64,000 nucleotides of DNA. Source: Penicillus capitatus. Taxonomy: Eukaryota; Chlorophyta. This document shows positions 42,616-55,800 of this stretch, in pieces. The stretch lies in assembly GCA_965649825.1 (NCBI GenBank), contig OZ287699.1:434001-498000 (forward strand), read 5' to 3'. The notes beneath the pieces are model-generated. The model was not told the origin of the DNA. It did no database searches and was given only the letters and a program-made list of their open reading frames with translations. Both the position numbers and the translations under genes were made by a program. Position 1 is the first letter of the stretch. Each line of letters begins with the position of its first letter.

Positions 42616-43611
42616 TCATCTTTTCTTCTTTGATTCTTTTCCATTGGGTGATGTCTTGGCCTCTGTCGCATCTGGTGTGGACTTGGCCTCTGGATCTGGC
42701 AGATTTGCAACGAACATGGTGAGCTTTCTGATAGGTAATGTAAAATCAAACGCTCGACCCGCTGCCGTCGCTAGAATAGAATGCGAGATGAGAAGCAGGC
42801 AAAGAAGTGCCCGGGCCTCTTCCGGCTGCAGTAGTCCATAGAAATGAGATGTAAAGTAGTAGAATATGGAGCATTGAACGCTGGACCACCAGACGAATCC
42901 AGGCTGCATCATCTCGTTGGGCCCAGCATTCGGCACAAAACACCACACCAAAGCTTCCAAAATGGGCTTTCCTCCCATACTTCCCATTGTTGCCATGACA
43001 ATTGGTGCAACGTGGTTACCTGGGTAAAACCGCACGCACAGATCAGCCTACGAATAAAATTCAAGATGTGTTCCATGATAGCTGGAGAGAGACAGTCCAT
43101 GCAATCATGAAGGCTCGACAGAAGGCAGATCCTGTTGTGATGATGATCCAAATGGGTCTAAATTCGATGATCTTCTCCACGATGCCGTACGGAAAGTAAT
43201 TCACTGTCCACCTAGAAGACCAAATTTAGGACGGATGGCGGTAGAAAAAGAAGTCGACCATGCGAAAAGCCACATCCAGGCCTGAACATTCTCTCCAAGC
43301 AGAGGAAATGCAATTTCATCTGGTCTCTAAATAAACGCGGTTTCTTACGAATCGAGGAAAATTGGGAGCACCATGAAGAACAAAGCGGTTAAGACAGCGC
43401 CGCCGAATCCGTTCAGAAACGTCAACTGTACTTGAGAATAAAGAAAACTATATCAACAGTTAAAACTGACCCAGAAGTGAAGGAGGAATCGGTTTCGGAA
43501 CTCCTTCAGCTGTGACGCAGCCCAAAAGCAGTGCAGAAATATGCATAGGTCAAGATTCCACGCCTTAAAGAACGTCGCCAAGTCTTGGAGCGGAAGTAAT
43601 GACTCGGTCAT
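42616..43611 (-). CDS. TRIC-type (TMEM38-like) cation channel, copy B
   Basis: Five exons on the minus strand: 43611-43471, 43425-43372, 43326-43259, 43211-43094 and 43047-42616. Exons 1-4 have exactly the same lengths as in copy A (141, 54, 68, 118 nt), and introns are 45-47 nt. Motifs: NGFGGAVLTALFFM, MWLFAWWTVNYFPYG, RFYPGNHVAPIVMATM, MQPGFVWWSSVQCSIFYYF, and a Lys-rich end (GKESKKKR). About 270 residues. Exons 2-5 and all introns differ clearly from copy A, whereas the first part of exon 1 belongs to the near-identical repeat. Confidence 0.78.
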
Positions 43612-43658
43612 CGAACACGTATCGAACGGTTGGTAAACGACTAAGCCATTCACATTGC

Positions 43659-44777
43659 CTAGACAATGCAACGCCAGACAGGTCTTTTCATCCGAAGGGG
43701 CACAGCGAGAAAGAGATGTCGTCGCGATTTCGAAGCGGCTTGGACGGTGTGCGCGTCTCGTATGATGCGATCTGGCGACGCATCCGCAAAGCGGCTATGC
43801 GATCGGAGCGAGAGTACCTCTTTCGCACATAGCACGTTTGAAAAGAATGAAATCATGTAGGATCGTGGCGTGATCGTTCGAGGCCATGAAGACTTGAGGC
43901 GCTTAGGCTGTTGCTTGACGTCATATCGAACACGCTTTCGCACTTCTGTTGGCCGCACGTGTGTCGCATTCCGTATGGTCGTCGTGATGATTCCTTTGTC
44001 GGAGAGGGTCGTTCCAACGATCAATCCGGTGGGCTGGGAGATCGGAAGAATACCACGAACGCCATCCCCCGTGACTTGTTACGGCGAGACCTTCATCACG
44101 CGTTGCTGCGGGCCTACGACCAGTGACACAACCAACGGCAGCAGTGTGAGATCACCGCGGATGACCTCCCGAGTGTACGCTTGTGTGGCGTAGAAGGCGA
44201 ACACCCACTGTCGCCTGGGCACGGAAGCGAAGGCCCATTCCGGATGCAGGCTGAGAAGATTGCTTGTCGGCTCCCTCACCCGCCGCGACCCCCAACATGT
44301 CCTCGGCGCGGACACGGATCTCTCCCTCGCGGTGGCGTCGGGCGAGACCTCCTCGGGGAGGGGGAGAGTGGGAACCAGACCCGTCTCTGGGTTGACTCAT
44401 CTCACAAGCGCAGCGGAAGTCTTGAGGTAAGATGAAACCAAGCAGGGAGGATGACGAAGACCGACGCAAAGGTGCAGCCAAGTGCGACAAGTTGTTGCGG
44501 CAGCGATGGACAACATATGGTTTGAACAACGTTTGCATGCACACAAGCGTAAACTCCGTTGTGAACCGAAAGATGATTCACGCGTCCAGCTCTCGATGGT
44601 GTACTCCTCCGGTGTCAGGACCGACAAGACAAGGTAGGAAGACGCCGCGAAGTTCAAGAGCGAGTTTCCAAGGAGATTCCAGAAGGTTGTAAAGAACTTT
44701 GACATGAAACCCGCCAGTAGTTCTCGGTCCTTGTCGTCGCGCAACAAGTGGCGCAAAAAACGATAAGCGGCAAACAA
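43659..44777 (-). CDS. Hypothetical multi-exon gene in arm B
   Basis: Counterpart of 13030-14147 with the same frames (for example LLPLVVSLVVGPQQRVMK and KGIITTTIRNATHVRPTEV). The few differences are spread without an obvious excess of silent changes, so coding status is unproven. Confidence 0.28.
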
Positions 44778-45915
44778 ATGCCACTAATTAGTCCTGGCCC
44801 ATCGACGTTTGTCACAGTTACGTAATGCACAGCTCCGCGCAGTGGACCAACGAGTGTCCCAGGAACACTTGATGTGACCTGTTACTTCGTTCCTCGGGTA
44901 TTTAACCTCGACCCTTCATTTGTCTGACAGTCTTCTGTAAGCGATAGGCCTTCGTCGTCGACCGCCTCCCAACCCGTTCGATTGACCGAGTGCGTGACAA
45001 CGTTCCGCCCGAATGGCGCCATATTTTCACATCGGCGACGTCTCGTCCAAGGTTCTTGAGTGGTGCACGTTCCATGTCGAGGCTAAAGCAAGGGACGGCG
45101 GCGATAAACCGCGAAAAGCGGTGAGGAAAGCGTACGCTTCGACAACGGGGACGTGCGTGTCGATGAGAAGACTCTATGCAATCTCGCTTTGGTAAGCGTC
45201 GACAGAAGCTGTTGGCGGAAGCCGTTGGTCTTCGTCGCAAACGTTAGACGCACACAAAACCGGTCAGAACGCAGTCGAAAATTAAACCACAATAATCAAT
45301 CGTCTCGATCATTCGGCAGATGATAGGATCACAGTAAGTGTGGGTCGCGCGAGGATGCAAACGTCGCGTCGACGATGGGACTCCTCTCATCTGTCGCGTC
45401 GGACGCGTACATTGCGCGTCTGACGCAATTCAATTGTTTTTGTTCGCGCACTCTGTCGTCTAACTTTCCGTGTTGCCTCGAAGCTCAGCGTCGGGTCGAT
45501 CGCTCCTTTTTAAAAAATGGATGCATCTGTCGCCGAGCGATGTGACACTGCCTTGTTCTGTGGGGGTCAGCCGTGCGAGGGGGCGCTGCCTGTCTTGTCA
45601 ACTGCTTCTTGGGACGTCTTTCTCTGGCCCTGAACACGAGCTGACTCACCATTCTAGAAGGGTTACGTCACCATGCGAGTATATAATGAACAGTTTAAAC
45701 CTTATCTGACCTTGCTCTGTAAACAACAAAGAAGTCTTCCGCTGTGAATCTTTTCGTCCGACCCGACCTGCGACAGCATCTACAAGTACGTCGACACACG
45801 TCAACACATACCCGGAGATCGCGCCGGACATGATAGGAAGCGAACCGTAGGATCAGCTTCGTGCCCAGCACAGTCGTGTCAAAGGTGCGAGGATTTTGAA
45901 ACTTTGAGTGAGTGG

Positions 45916-46092
45916 GCGATCGGATCGGATCGGATCGGATCGGATCGTATCGTATCGTATCGTATCGTATCGGATATCGATTGGCGATCGAATCGTATCG
46001 GATATCGATTGGCGATCGAATCGTATCGGATATCGATTGGCGATCGAATCGTATCGGATATCGATTGGCGATCGAATCGTATCGGATATCAA
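45916..46092 (+). repeat. Compound microsatellite in arm B
   Basis: GGATC repeats turn into GTATC repeats and then into a longer unit containing GATATCGATTGGCGATCGAA, repeated about four times. Arm A has just six TCCGA units (11856-11885) at the mirror position. Confidence 0.93.
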
Positions 46093-46499
46093 TAAGTTTG
46101 TTTTAGGAGCCATAGGAATCAATCGCCATGTCTCTGCTATTGGAGCTCGATCGTTTCCGAACGAACGGCAGCAGCCATCGATCATCATCGTCCGCGGCCT
46201 ACCAGAGGTCCTGCTGCTGTCGGTGATGTCGTCTCGAGCAACGCCTGTCGATTCGATCGCCGCTTGAATAGTGTTAAAAACCATTGACGAATCAGGACAG
46301 CTCTTCCTGCAGCTCGTCGCCGCAGTGTCGTTGAACGATCCGTTGAACAAATGCATCGATGCGTCGAAATCAAGCTACGACGAATCCTTGTTTACTGTTA
46401 TCAAAATCGATCCGACTAATTGTGTATTTATCATCATGACGCTGTACGACGCAGATCACTCCCTTGGCGAGTCGACCCCTTATGACAATGCAAATCGAT

Positions 46500-46545
46500 G
46501 GGAGTCTACCGATCGGCATTCGAAACGCTCTCGAGTCTACCGATC
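46500..46545 (-). repeat. Short form of the 31-bp repeat in arm B
   Basis: Between one and two copies of the unit found five times in arm A (11288-11440). Confidence 0.85.
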
Positions 46546-46723
46546 GACGCAGACTGCATTGAAGGGCTATAGGATCGAAGGGGATTGCAACATCAGCCAG
46601 CGAGATTAAAAAATGAAACCGCGTGGAATCCTTATCTCTTCCAGACCTGATTTCGTTGAGAATTCCCTAGCAGCTACTTCTGCATGAGCGCGATCAGCAT
46701 GATTGGGCCGACCTTAAGATTCG

Positions 46724-46975
46724 GTGGCATCGATGGATGTCGTCAAAGAACTCGGACCAGAAATTCCAATCGTGGGTGTCCCTGTGGGACTCCAGCTCAT
46801 GGCACGAGTGTTTGGAGGTAACGCACCGCCATTGCGAATGCGTGTGGCCGACCCAACAAAGAGTCTCCTGTCGCATCATCACCGCCGCCGGCCCTTTCGG
46901 TTAGCGCGCCGAGTGGGCGACTGCACTCGGCGAAAAAGGATGAGCACTAGGAGATGTGCCCTGTGTGCTGGGTGA
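46724..46975 (+). pseudogene. Possible amidase (GatA-like) C-terminal remnant, arm B
   Basis: Contains IVGVPVGLQLMARVFGG, near the amidase-family GLPVGLQL element; otherwise no family motif. Partner of 10832-11089. Confidence 0.28.
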
Positions 46976-47173
46976 TATAAACACGTTGCTGAGATGCGTA
47001 CCAAACTTAGATGCCTCGAATGGCGGGAGAAAGAAGCAAGGAAACAAGAGCAGGACATCTGACTGTTTGCTGCACAAGTACGGTATCCTCGGTGCAGATT
47101 ATTGCGAAGTGAGTAGCCAGTCCCACATACAGTCGAACTGCACGATCGAACCAGCAGTTCAGGAGTTCTTGCA

Positions 47174-48041
47174 CCCATCTCACTATTCGCGAGACGCATG
47201 GATCCGAATGTAACACGAATGCGAACAGAAAGCTGCTCGCATTGATAGGAATCCAGATGAGAACAGGAAGACCATAGTCATGGAACGATGACTTGTTGAG
47301 GCGCGTGTCTTCAAGCGGTTCTTTTTGTTCTTGCAACAAAGTTGCCGAATATCGCGCGGGCAGCGAGGGATTTCGTTAACGTGTCGATATCCTTTTTTTC
47401 TATCGTGCACTGCGTTCATCGTTCGTTGCTTGCTTGCGAAGGCAAAGTATCAGCTAAGTTGACAACTGGCATGGACAGTGTGTCTTTTGGTATTTTGTGA
47501 CATCGTGCCAGAACGTTATTGAGGTGACTGACCCACAGCTTTGAGTTCAAGATTTACAAGTATTGCGATCATAGCAAACGGGGAAAGTGGCCGCGGCAGA
47601 ATTCTGCCACGATGTGATGTTCCAAAAATAGACACTGGTGGAAGGGATCATTCACACTGTGTACTGCACCGACCGCTGAACCGCGTTCTGTTGGTGCACA
47701 AAAAGAACCTGACACCAAAGAGTGCATGTGTCAATGAAAATTGAACGAAATGTGTCCAAAAAGATATTCCGAATGCTGCGTTGTTTGCTCCATCAACGCT
47801 TTGTTTCATGGCGAAACGAACAGAATCTCGATGACACAAGTGACATCTCTATCAGGTTAGGGGATCTATCGAATGCGAGAATGTCGTTGTTGTTGATGAT
47901 GGAGATGCGTCAGGAGTCATTGACTGCCACGATAGAGACGGTGACCAGCAGACAAAACAAAAAAAGAGAACACGAAGATGGAGCCGAGGAAGTCCATCCA
48001 TTCATCCATATACAATGTCGTCTATCGGGCAAACGAATGCG
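47174..48041. other. Unassigned region right of arm B
   Basis: About 870 bases. The 227-residue plus-strand frame at 47722-48405 runs antisense into the MATH gene and is treated as a shadow. Nothing else is recognised. Confidence 0.4.
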
Positions 48042-49102
48042 TCAGGTGCAGCGTACAGATCTGAAGGTTCGTCGCAAAACTCTTGGCATCCCCCTTGTCA
48101 AACATTGCAGCCGTTTGCGTGTCATCCCGAACGTTTTCCTATGTCCTCCTCGGATCTGCACGATTTCTGTAATTACTGTCACCCAACCGTTTCTGACAAA
48201 TCCTAGGGATTCGTCTTCCAATTCTCTCGTCTCCAAGAGCTTGCCTTTTCTCTTTGCGCGATCGGCATTCACCTTGAAGGTATGCTCTGCAAACAGACAG
48301 CCTCCAGATCTGTTCCTTGATCACATTGGCGTACCTTCCACTTTATCCATTTGCGAGGAAAGTTGGTTAAGAACCGTGAAACGGCATTTGACAAGAATCG
48401 AGTGATCACCCAGGTTGCACAGGTACATCGTGGGATCTCCCGATCTCGTTTTATGGCCATCCAAGTAAAGCATCAGTCTCCTGCAATGACAGAAATTCAG
48501 AATCGTGCATGGCACAAGGTCGTCCTTGCAATTTCGAGTTCTCAATTGCGATCTCTTCCGTTGCCAATCTAGAAGGGCCCATCTCCCTCACGTATCGCAG
48601 ATTCCACTACCGCCAGGCAGACAGACTTTAGATGCGGACATGTGCATGACGGCTAAGATTACGATGTAAGTCAGTGTCTCTCTGTCGACGGTTAGCGCAC
48701 TGGACTCGTTTTCTGCCGTCTTGATTCTCATTTCCAGGCGCACACTGAAGAAATCGCTCTCCATATATACCGACGGGGTATTCAGGATATCCGAGACGGC
48801 AACAAAATTATGATATCCCCATTCGTCTCCTGGCCATCGGAAGGTACAGCGACCACCTTTAGACAAACCCACTTTCTATCTGGCCAGCCATAAACTGCCT
48901 GACGATGACCCGCACTCGGGGCACTTCTGTTTTCTTCGGCCATGACGGGTGTGAAAGCCAGCTGAACTGTCACGTGCATGACATTTCCCGACTGTAGATA
49001 GGCACTCAGGTATCCCCCTCTTCTCTTTAATCGCATACGCCTGCAGAGAACATCGATATCTGACAGGCAACCTTACGGCATACCCTCACCAGCGGTGTCC
49101 AT
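48042..49102 (-). CDS. MATH-domain protein (two MATH domains, no RING seen)
   Basis: Minus strand. First MATH: MRLKRRGGYLSAYLQSGNV (about 49030) and WGYHNFVAVSDI...VYMESDFFSVRLEMRIK (about 48810-48720). Second MATH: RLMLYLDGHKTRSGDPTMYL (about 48480) and ELEDESLGFVRNGWVTVITE (about 48225-48165). A possible start is ATG 49102. The frame ends at 48042 with a basic tail and without the RING found in copies A and B. Introns are short as elsewhere. MATH domains bind peptide motifs of substrates or receptors. It belongs with the genes at 17, 40 and 57 kb as a local family. Confidence 0.62.
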
Positions 49103-49821
49103 GTACTTCAAACTGCTCTGTCAGCAATGTTCTCCCTTCCTCCTCTAATAGAGAACGATGTACCCGACACTTTGCAGCACCTGTCAGCTCTTTTCGAAGA
49201 CGAGATGCGCGAAACGCACTTCGTAGGCCGCATACCACTGATACTTCCCAAGGACGTAACGGTACTCCACGTCCCCAGACACAGCTCTTCCTTCTACTTC
49301 CACTTTGTGGTTGCCGAACAGCGTGAGAAACGATTACCTGCGACGTGCATACGTGCTGCCCTTTAACGATGTTGATATGCTAAAACCTCTTTCAACTCGA
49401 AAAATGGAGGACCGGCTTAGCGATGCTATCATCTTCAACCGATGATGGTAAAGGATTGAGAAGATTGAAGCATCGTCAGCAATGGCTGGGAGACGGAGAC
49501 GCGAATCGCACTTGTGATAAGAGACATTAACAACAACAGACATTCTTCTTTTTGCATCGGAGTTGACCCATGACATGAAAGAACAAGGTAAAATTCAGGT
49601 AGGTGTGGTTGCCGTAATGGAAACAACGAATGACAATGCGGTGCAGCTGATATTGAGGAGGTGTAGTTATTATGGCCGTAAAGCAATGAAAATTCTGAAT
49701 GTTCACTAACATTGCAAACATCCAAACCAAGTCGTGAGTCAACAGGAGAACAAAACATCAAAGGCACGGCGGCGGAAGTCCAACATGTCGTGAGCGATAA
49801 AAAAGCACGAGAGACGAATCC
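49103..49821. other. Unassigned region
   Basis: About 720 bases upstream of the MATH gene and downstream of the Pmp-repeat gene. Short frames on both strands; upstream MATH exons could lie here, but none can be joined with confidence. Confidence 0.35.
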
Positions 49822-52800
49822 TTACGGTTCATGTTCGCTCGTAGGAGCTGCGCTGCTCTGTCGCACAAAACGAAAGAACTTTTCCTTAGCAGCTAAGAAA
49901 AAACAGTCAACTATGTAGACCTTAAGAATATGGAGCGTGCCTCTGTTTGTGTTGTAGGGCACTCCTTCGACGTCGAGGACACATCGCAGGTAGGTAGCCC
50001 CGAAGTATAAAAAGATAGCGACAAAAAGAAATAACAGTAAAGCATTGCAGAAACACATACCGGCGCTTATCAAAATCTTCACGACATCAGGAACTCGGTC
50101 ACCGTCGAAGAACATACTCGATACGAAAGTTAGCAAAGAAACTAAAATCGATATACCTTCAAGGTCATTCATACTGCTGAATTCTTCCCTGTAAGGGCGA
50201 TATATAGATTGGAAATATAGGGCAATGGCTAAGACGAAGACGGCAAGTACGGATTGGAGTTTTGCGCCGAGAGGGTAAGAAAGCATGACCACGATTGCAA
50301 GAACGGCTTTCCGCAGGACGATGACCGCTTCCCACACGACGAATCTCTTTTTGTATCCCCGGTACAGGAAACCGGCGACGTTGTAAATCCATCCTTCCCT
50401 ATATTCTTCTTCTACTTGTTTGGCGATCAGACAAGCTATACTCAAGGGAAATCCAAGTGTAAAGATAACGAGGAATGGCCAACCAACGCCGACGGCTAAA
50501 ATGAAATGAGAACCTTCATAGCATTTGATAGTCGAGTCGGCAGTCCAGTAGGCTGTCGTCTTGTTGCTCATTAGACTGAGCTCGTCATATACTTCCACAC
50601 ATGTCAAGATACTGATCAGTGTTTTCGTCAGAGAAATATAATTAATGTAGAAAACAGCGATGAGGCTAAGAAAGAACCTCTTCAGAAAGTAAACTTTGCC
50701 TTTTTTATGAGAGATTGTGACGATGAGCCAAAACAATGAAAACATACAGATGAGGCCAAACGGCAGCAAAACGTCGATGACGCTGCTGACGATGGCCCGT
50801 TCGATCGACGAATTCTGAGATACGAGGCAGTCAATCGAACGATTCATGGTTTCTGTAGTCACGCCACTAGTGAACTCTACAAAACCAATGCGCTTGCTCT
50901 CCTTGCAACGAGAAACCGAGATAGTTCGCACCTGCCGTTTCAAAAAGAGCGACCACGCCGACCGTCCAATGCACATTGACGGCCACGACCACTGCTGTTG
51001 TCTGGAGATAGTTCACCGTGACCTGCATCCAAGATCAAAACGCTGCAGAGAAAAGCGGTCAACCTTGAACAGTTCAACTGCCTGCCACTTGGCGAGTTCC
51101 GCCGTCTGAATGGTGTCTTCTGGACGCGTTCGGTTCTGTCGCGCGCGTCGTAAAATCTCTGAGGACACGAGTCCACTGCACTGCGACTCCATCATCTGGA
51201 AGTCAATTTGAGAGGAGGAATTTCTGCTGGACGGTGTTCCTTGAAGTCGCCGTGTTCTTTCGCGGATCTTTTTCGTGAGAGCTGTCAGGTTGCTGCGGAT
51301 CAGAAAGCCTGAAATGGCGACGAGGATGAGGGTCGATACCACAATGAGCGACGTATTCTGAAATCCGCCGAGACACTTCCGACAAGAAAACGTTTGAAAT
51401 CTGCCGTAACCAGCCTCACACGAACCACACAGCGGACCAGTGTATCCCTAGATCCAAACTGACGAAGCGCAGCCAAAAGCGAAAAACGCACCTCTTTACA
51501 TTCAAGCCTCGTATATCCCTGTGCATATGCAGTGTCGGAGGAGCACGTCTGGATGGAATCTCCAGCTTCTGCTAAACGTTGATCACGTTCTCTAAACTCA
51601 CAAGCCTCCAATTTGAGGCATTTCTGAAGATGTGTTGAGCATGGTGTCCTGTGCCAGTAGCCAGTCTCTGGTCGGATCACTTGAGAAGCGCAGTTTGCGT
51701 GCTTCGGACAAGGGATGCATCCGGTTTCTGGCGACAGACTGTACGTCTCGCCACTGCACTTCTCGCAGAGCAAACCTCCCATTGTCGCCTGTTCGCCAAT
51801 GACGCACTTTCTGATCTGGACACGGACGACAAAGGCCTCCAGCCCAGAGTCACTGAACTCAATTCTTATTATGTAGCTACCCGGTGTCTGATATCCATTA
51901 ATACCAGAGAAGCTACCCTTGCCGTTGACCAGAGTGATCACGACTTCACCTTCGAAAAAATCGTCTGGTGATCTCATGATTGCCTTTACGTTGTCTTCGT
52001 CTGTTCCGATAGCAGGTCCTTGACCCAGAGCATCAACGACCTCGATTTCAATCGTCGGTATGGGTGTACCGCTTGTGTGATTCTCCACAACAAATTCGTT
52101 TTCCATGATCTCCTGCGATTCGTTCTTGTCTTCGTATCTGATCTTCTTCTTCGAAATGCGGGCGTAGGACGCGATGTCTGGACCGTATTTTTCAGCAGTA
52201 TTGGCCGTCCAAGAGACACACGTGTTGACATTTGGATCGAAACTGCTCGCACGGATAAGTTTTGCACGAGGTTCGGCTTCAGACTCTTCTATGTTATTGC
52301 GACACTTCATGACGACTGCATCCAAGTCGCTGCAAAAGATCGTCCCTCCTGCATGCTCTGCTCTATTCTTAATGAATTCAGTATCCTCAAGAACGACCGA
52401 TGCACAGTCGACTGTCGTGTTGAGACAATCGGCATCGACGCTTCCCACGAAATGCAAACTTCCTGGGGAACAGGACAACGATCACGAAGGTATAAGTAAG
52501 AGACGGTGAACGTTACCTCCATATTCGGCCCTGTTGTTTCGGACCTCGCTTCTGTTCAGTGACACGACCGACGAATGCGTGCCATTCGTCTCGACAGAAA
52601 TCGCCCCTCCTTTGCTCTTAGCCACATTGTTCTCAAGGACGCACGCTATGCAATGAACGGTAGCCGATCCGTTTCCCATGATCGCTCCTCCGTGTTGTCG
52701 CGAACGGCAGTTGGAGACACGGAGCTCCCGCGCCTCGAGAGACGACGAGAACAGGGCCACTGCGCCGCCGGAGGCCGCCTCTCCCTTCCTCATTGTCACG

Positions 52801-55800
52801 TTTACACAGCGCACGGCACTGTTGTTGTCGGAGAGGACGAGTCCGCCAGCGGAAACGGCGTTTCCATCTTTGAGCGTCGTGTCGGTTAGCTTTGTCGAAG
52901 AATTGAACGTGCTCAAGCAGCTTCCGGCTTCGGCACGACAACCCATCATCGTGCCGTCCCGGATGCGGAGCGTCGATTCTCTTACGTAGACAGCTCCTCC
53001 GAGACCAGAGGCCAATTGTCTTGCAAAGCGCACTTCGGTAAGCTTTCCGACCGACTCCGTCACCAGTGCCATACCTCCACCGTTTCCTCGAGCTTTGCTA
53101 TCAACGAAAGCAGAGTGCTCGATGTTGATGATGCTCGACTCTTCAGCGTAGATTCCACCTCCATCGAGTCCGGCTGATATGTTACTGAGCTGCAGATCTT
53201 CAGCTGTCAGGCTCGATCCAGTCGCGTAGATAGCTCCTCCTTTGGCACTGGCATTGCAGAACTGGAAGATTGACTCCCTGACGTTGGCGACTGTCGACGT
53301 GCCGAGATGCAAAGCACCGCCGTTTTCTTCAGCCCTTGCGCTCTCCACCATGACAGCCATCATTTCGACATCACTGTTGTTTTCGATGTTGACGCATCCC
53401 CCTCTCGTTGCGACACTGTCGGTCATTTTCGACTTTCTTATGTAGACGCTGGAGTTGTCACGGACATAGAGCACTCCGCCAGATTTGGCGGCGCCATGGA
53501 AAGTATTGCAGTGATCGAGGCTCGCCGTCGAGTCGTCCTGAACAAACCAGATTCCACCGAGTTCCTGGGCTGTGCTCTCCAAAAAAGAACAATTGGTCAT
53601 GTTAGCATTCGTCTTCGTTTTTGCCGCCACCGTTCCTCCTGACAGAGCGAAGGATCTTGAGAAGGTTGAATTGGACACCCACAAAACAGATTCTCCCTTT
53701 GCGAAGATGCTCCCGCCCGAATCTTCGGCTTCATTGTCTTCAAACGTGGCATCGCACATGTGAAGCTGAGATGCCTTCATGTAGATCGCCCCTCCAGAGT
53801 CTCCAGCCGAGCAGTTCTTTAACGTCGTGTTCGTTGCGTTCACAAAGCTTCCGTCCGTGGCGAAGATGCCACCACCACTCAGATTCGATTGTCCGCTTTC
53901 CAGCTTCGACTGTCGTAGATGCAGTGAACCCGCGTGCAAGAAAAAGAATACACCATTGTCTGCGATCCCCCTTTGCATTCGACAATTGTTGCAGCTCATT
54001 TCTGAGTCTTCGATATACATGTGGCCTCCAGACACGGAGGCATCACTGTCCGACAACGAGCAGCTTTCCATGCTCCCGTTCACGCGTTGCTGGAGAAATA
54101 TGGAACCACCGACGACAGCTTTGTTCCGAACAAAGGTCGATTGGACGAGCTCCAGTCTGCTGGATCTCTCCAGATGAATGCTCCCACCATTGTAGCCGGA
54201 TGTGTTGTTTCTGAAAAGAAGATCTGTGCCACGAACTTCGGATTCCAATGAAAAGACAGCGCCTCCCGATATTCGAGCGGCGTTCGATTTAAAAGAGCAC
54301 CGATCGGCAGAGAAGGAACTGTTTCCGTCGACGGAGATAGCACCGCCTGCCTCGGCTGTGTTTTGAATAAAGAACGAATCCTGGACCTCCACGTTTGACT
54401 GGACAGCGTTTATGACGCCGCCGATGTACCCAGTGTTCTTGCGAAACTGTGAATGCTTAATGTTCGCGACGGATCCTAATAAGCGAATGCACACTCCAGT
54501 CGGATTTCTGCCGAGAGCGACGCCATCGGAATGGCGGCGGAATATCGAGTCGGACAGCATCACGGTTCCGTTCAAAACGTCAAACAACACGCCTTGGTTG
54601 TCGAAGGCGACCATATGATCTACGGTCGTGTGCGATCGCGACGGAGCGTAAAAGAAGATTTGGCTCTCTTGCGTCTCCTCCGCCACAAGATTACGCCTGA
54701 GCGTCACTTTGCTGAGAGTGTTCTTCAGGGAGAGCTGAACGCAACCGGCTGCGGAGCAACGATTCTCTCTGAAGGAAACGCCAAACATCTTCACCGTTAC
54801 GCACGAAGGCGACTGCACTCGAAAAAACGCCGACCGACCCACTTGGTTTCGGGAGAAGTGAACATGGTACAGCAAAACACTGCCGCCGAGATCTTCGTCT
54901 TCGCACGTGTCGACATCGACGATACTACTGCTCTGGCGGCCAGAAGGATGAAAAAGACATTCTGCGAATCGAAGGTGTGCAAAGAGAACGTCGCTTGCCC
55001 TGGAATGCACGTTAAGAGGGCCTCTCTACTTCAAACCGACAGACGTACTTGACAAGAAAGACGCCTTCGTTTTCGCTCGGACATATGAAAGTCGCTTTCT
55101 TTCGGCTTGGGCGTAGAACGCCGCCGTCGGTTTCCAGTGTTTCTGTAACGGCGCTCAATGTGAGCGACCACGGGAGGGTCACCCGAGAAGCGAGTCGAAT
55201 GCTGCCGTCGATGTCGAACAGAATTTTGTCCCCGTCCTGAGAGCAATTGATGATGAACTGCAAGTCATTTCGTACTTCTCGGAGAACGACATCGTCCACG
55301 AGCCATGTCTTTGTATCTGAGTTGTAATATTCATTTAGTTGCCTCCTGCTCAGTAAGCACTTGTATACTGGTCAGACAAACCGAAGTCAAGTTAGCACAC
55401 CATACAAGGAGTACGTACGTGCATCTCTGTCTGCCTTGTTGCGTTTTTCTCTCAGAAGATTTCGTTTTGCACTTATGACCTGAACGTGAACAGCTCGGCT
55501 GAGTTCGGTTGCTGGTGTAAAGCAGAGGACGTCTCACTTCGTCGTCTGACGTTTTGTTTATGATGAGCTCGTGGTTAACGTTTCGGGGAGGGATCATGGA
55601 AAAGGTCGTTTGAGTATCTGAACGAGGCAAATGTTCTGAACGTTGTCCAGAAGATTTCAACACAAAGTTGGAAACAGACGCCACAGAGATTCCAACGGCA
55701 AATCTCTGGTGAAGATGGTAAGCGAAAGTCGTGTTTGACACCACATCTGCATGTAAGGCCTGAAAGGAGCAGGCAAGGTAAAGAAGAGAAACGACAAGTG

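Larger units (their letters stand above)
43571..47173 (-). repeat. Near-identical inverted repeat, arm B (3.6 kb)
   Basis: Reverse-complement partner of 10634-14240. It starts within TRIC exon 1 and ends near GCA at 47171-47173, after which the flanks differ. Confidence 0.9.

Noticed and set aside
46271-46609. 112-residue frame in arm B that looks partly protein-like
   Set aside because: It runs into the 31-bp tandem repeat. The arm A counterpart is extended and altered by repeat expansion, and no motif is present.
47722-48405. 227-residue plus-strand frame
   Set aside because: It overlaps the second MATH domain on the opposite strand, and no recognisable domain or splice pattern supports it.
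52482-55010. Bacterial (chlamydial) gene transfer or contamination
   Set aside because: The Pmp-type repeats sit in a gene with spliceosomal introns, a Cys-rich stalk and eukaryotic-type membrane region; the motif is widespread in protists.
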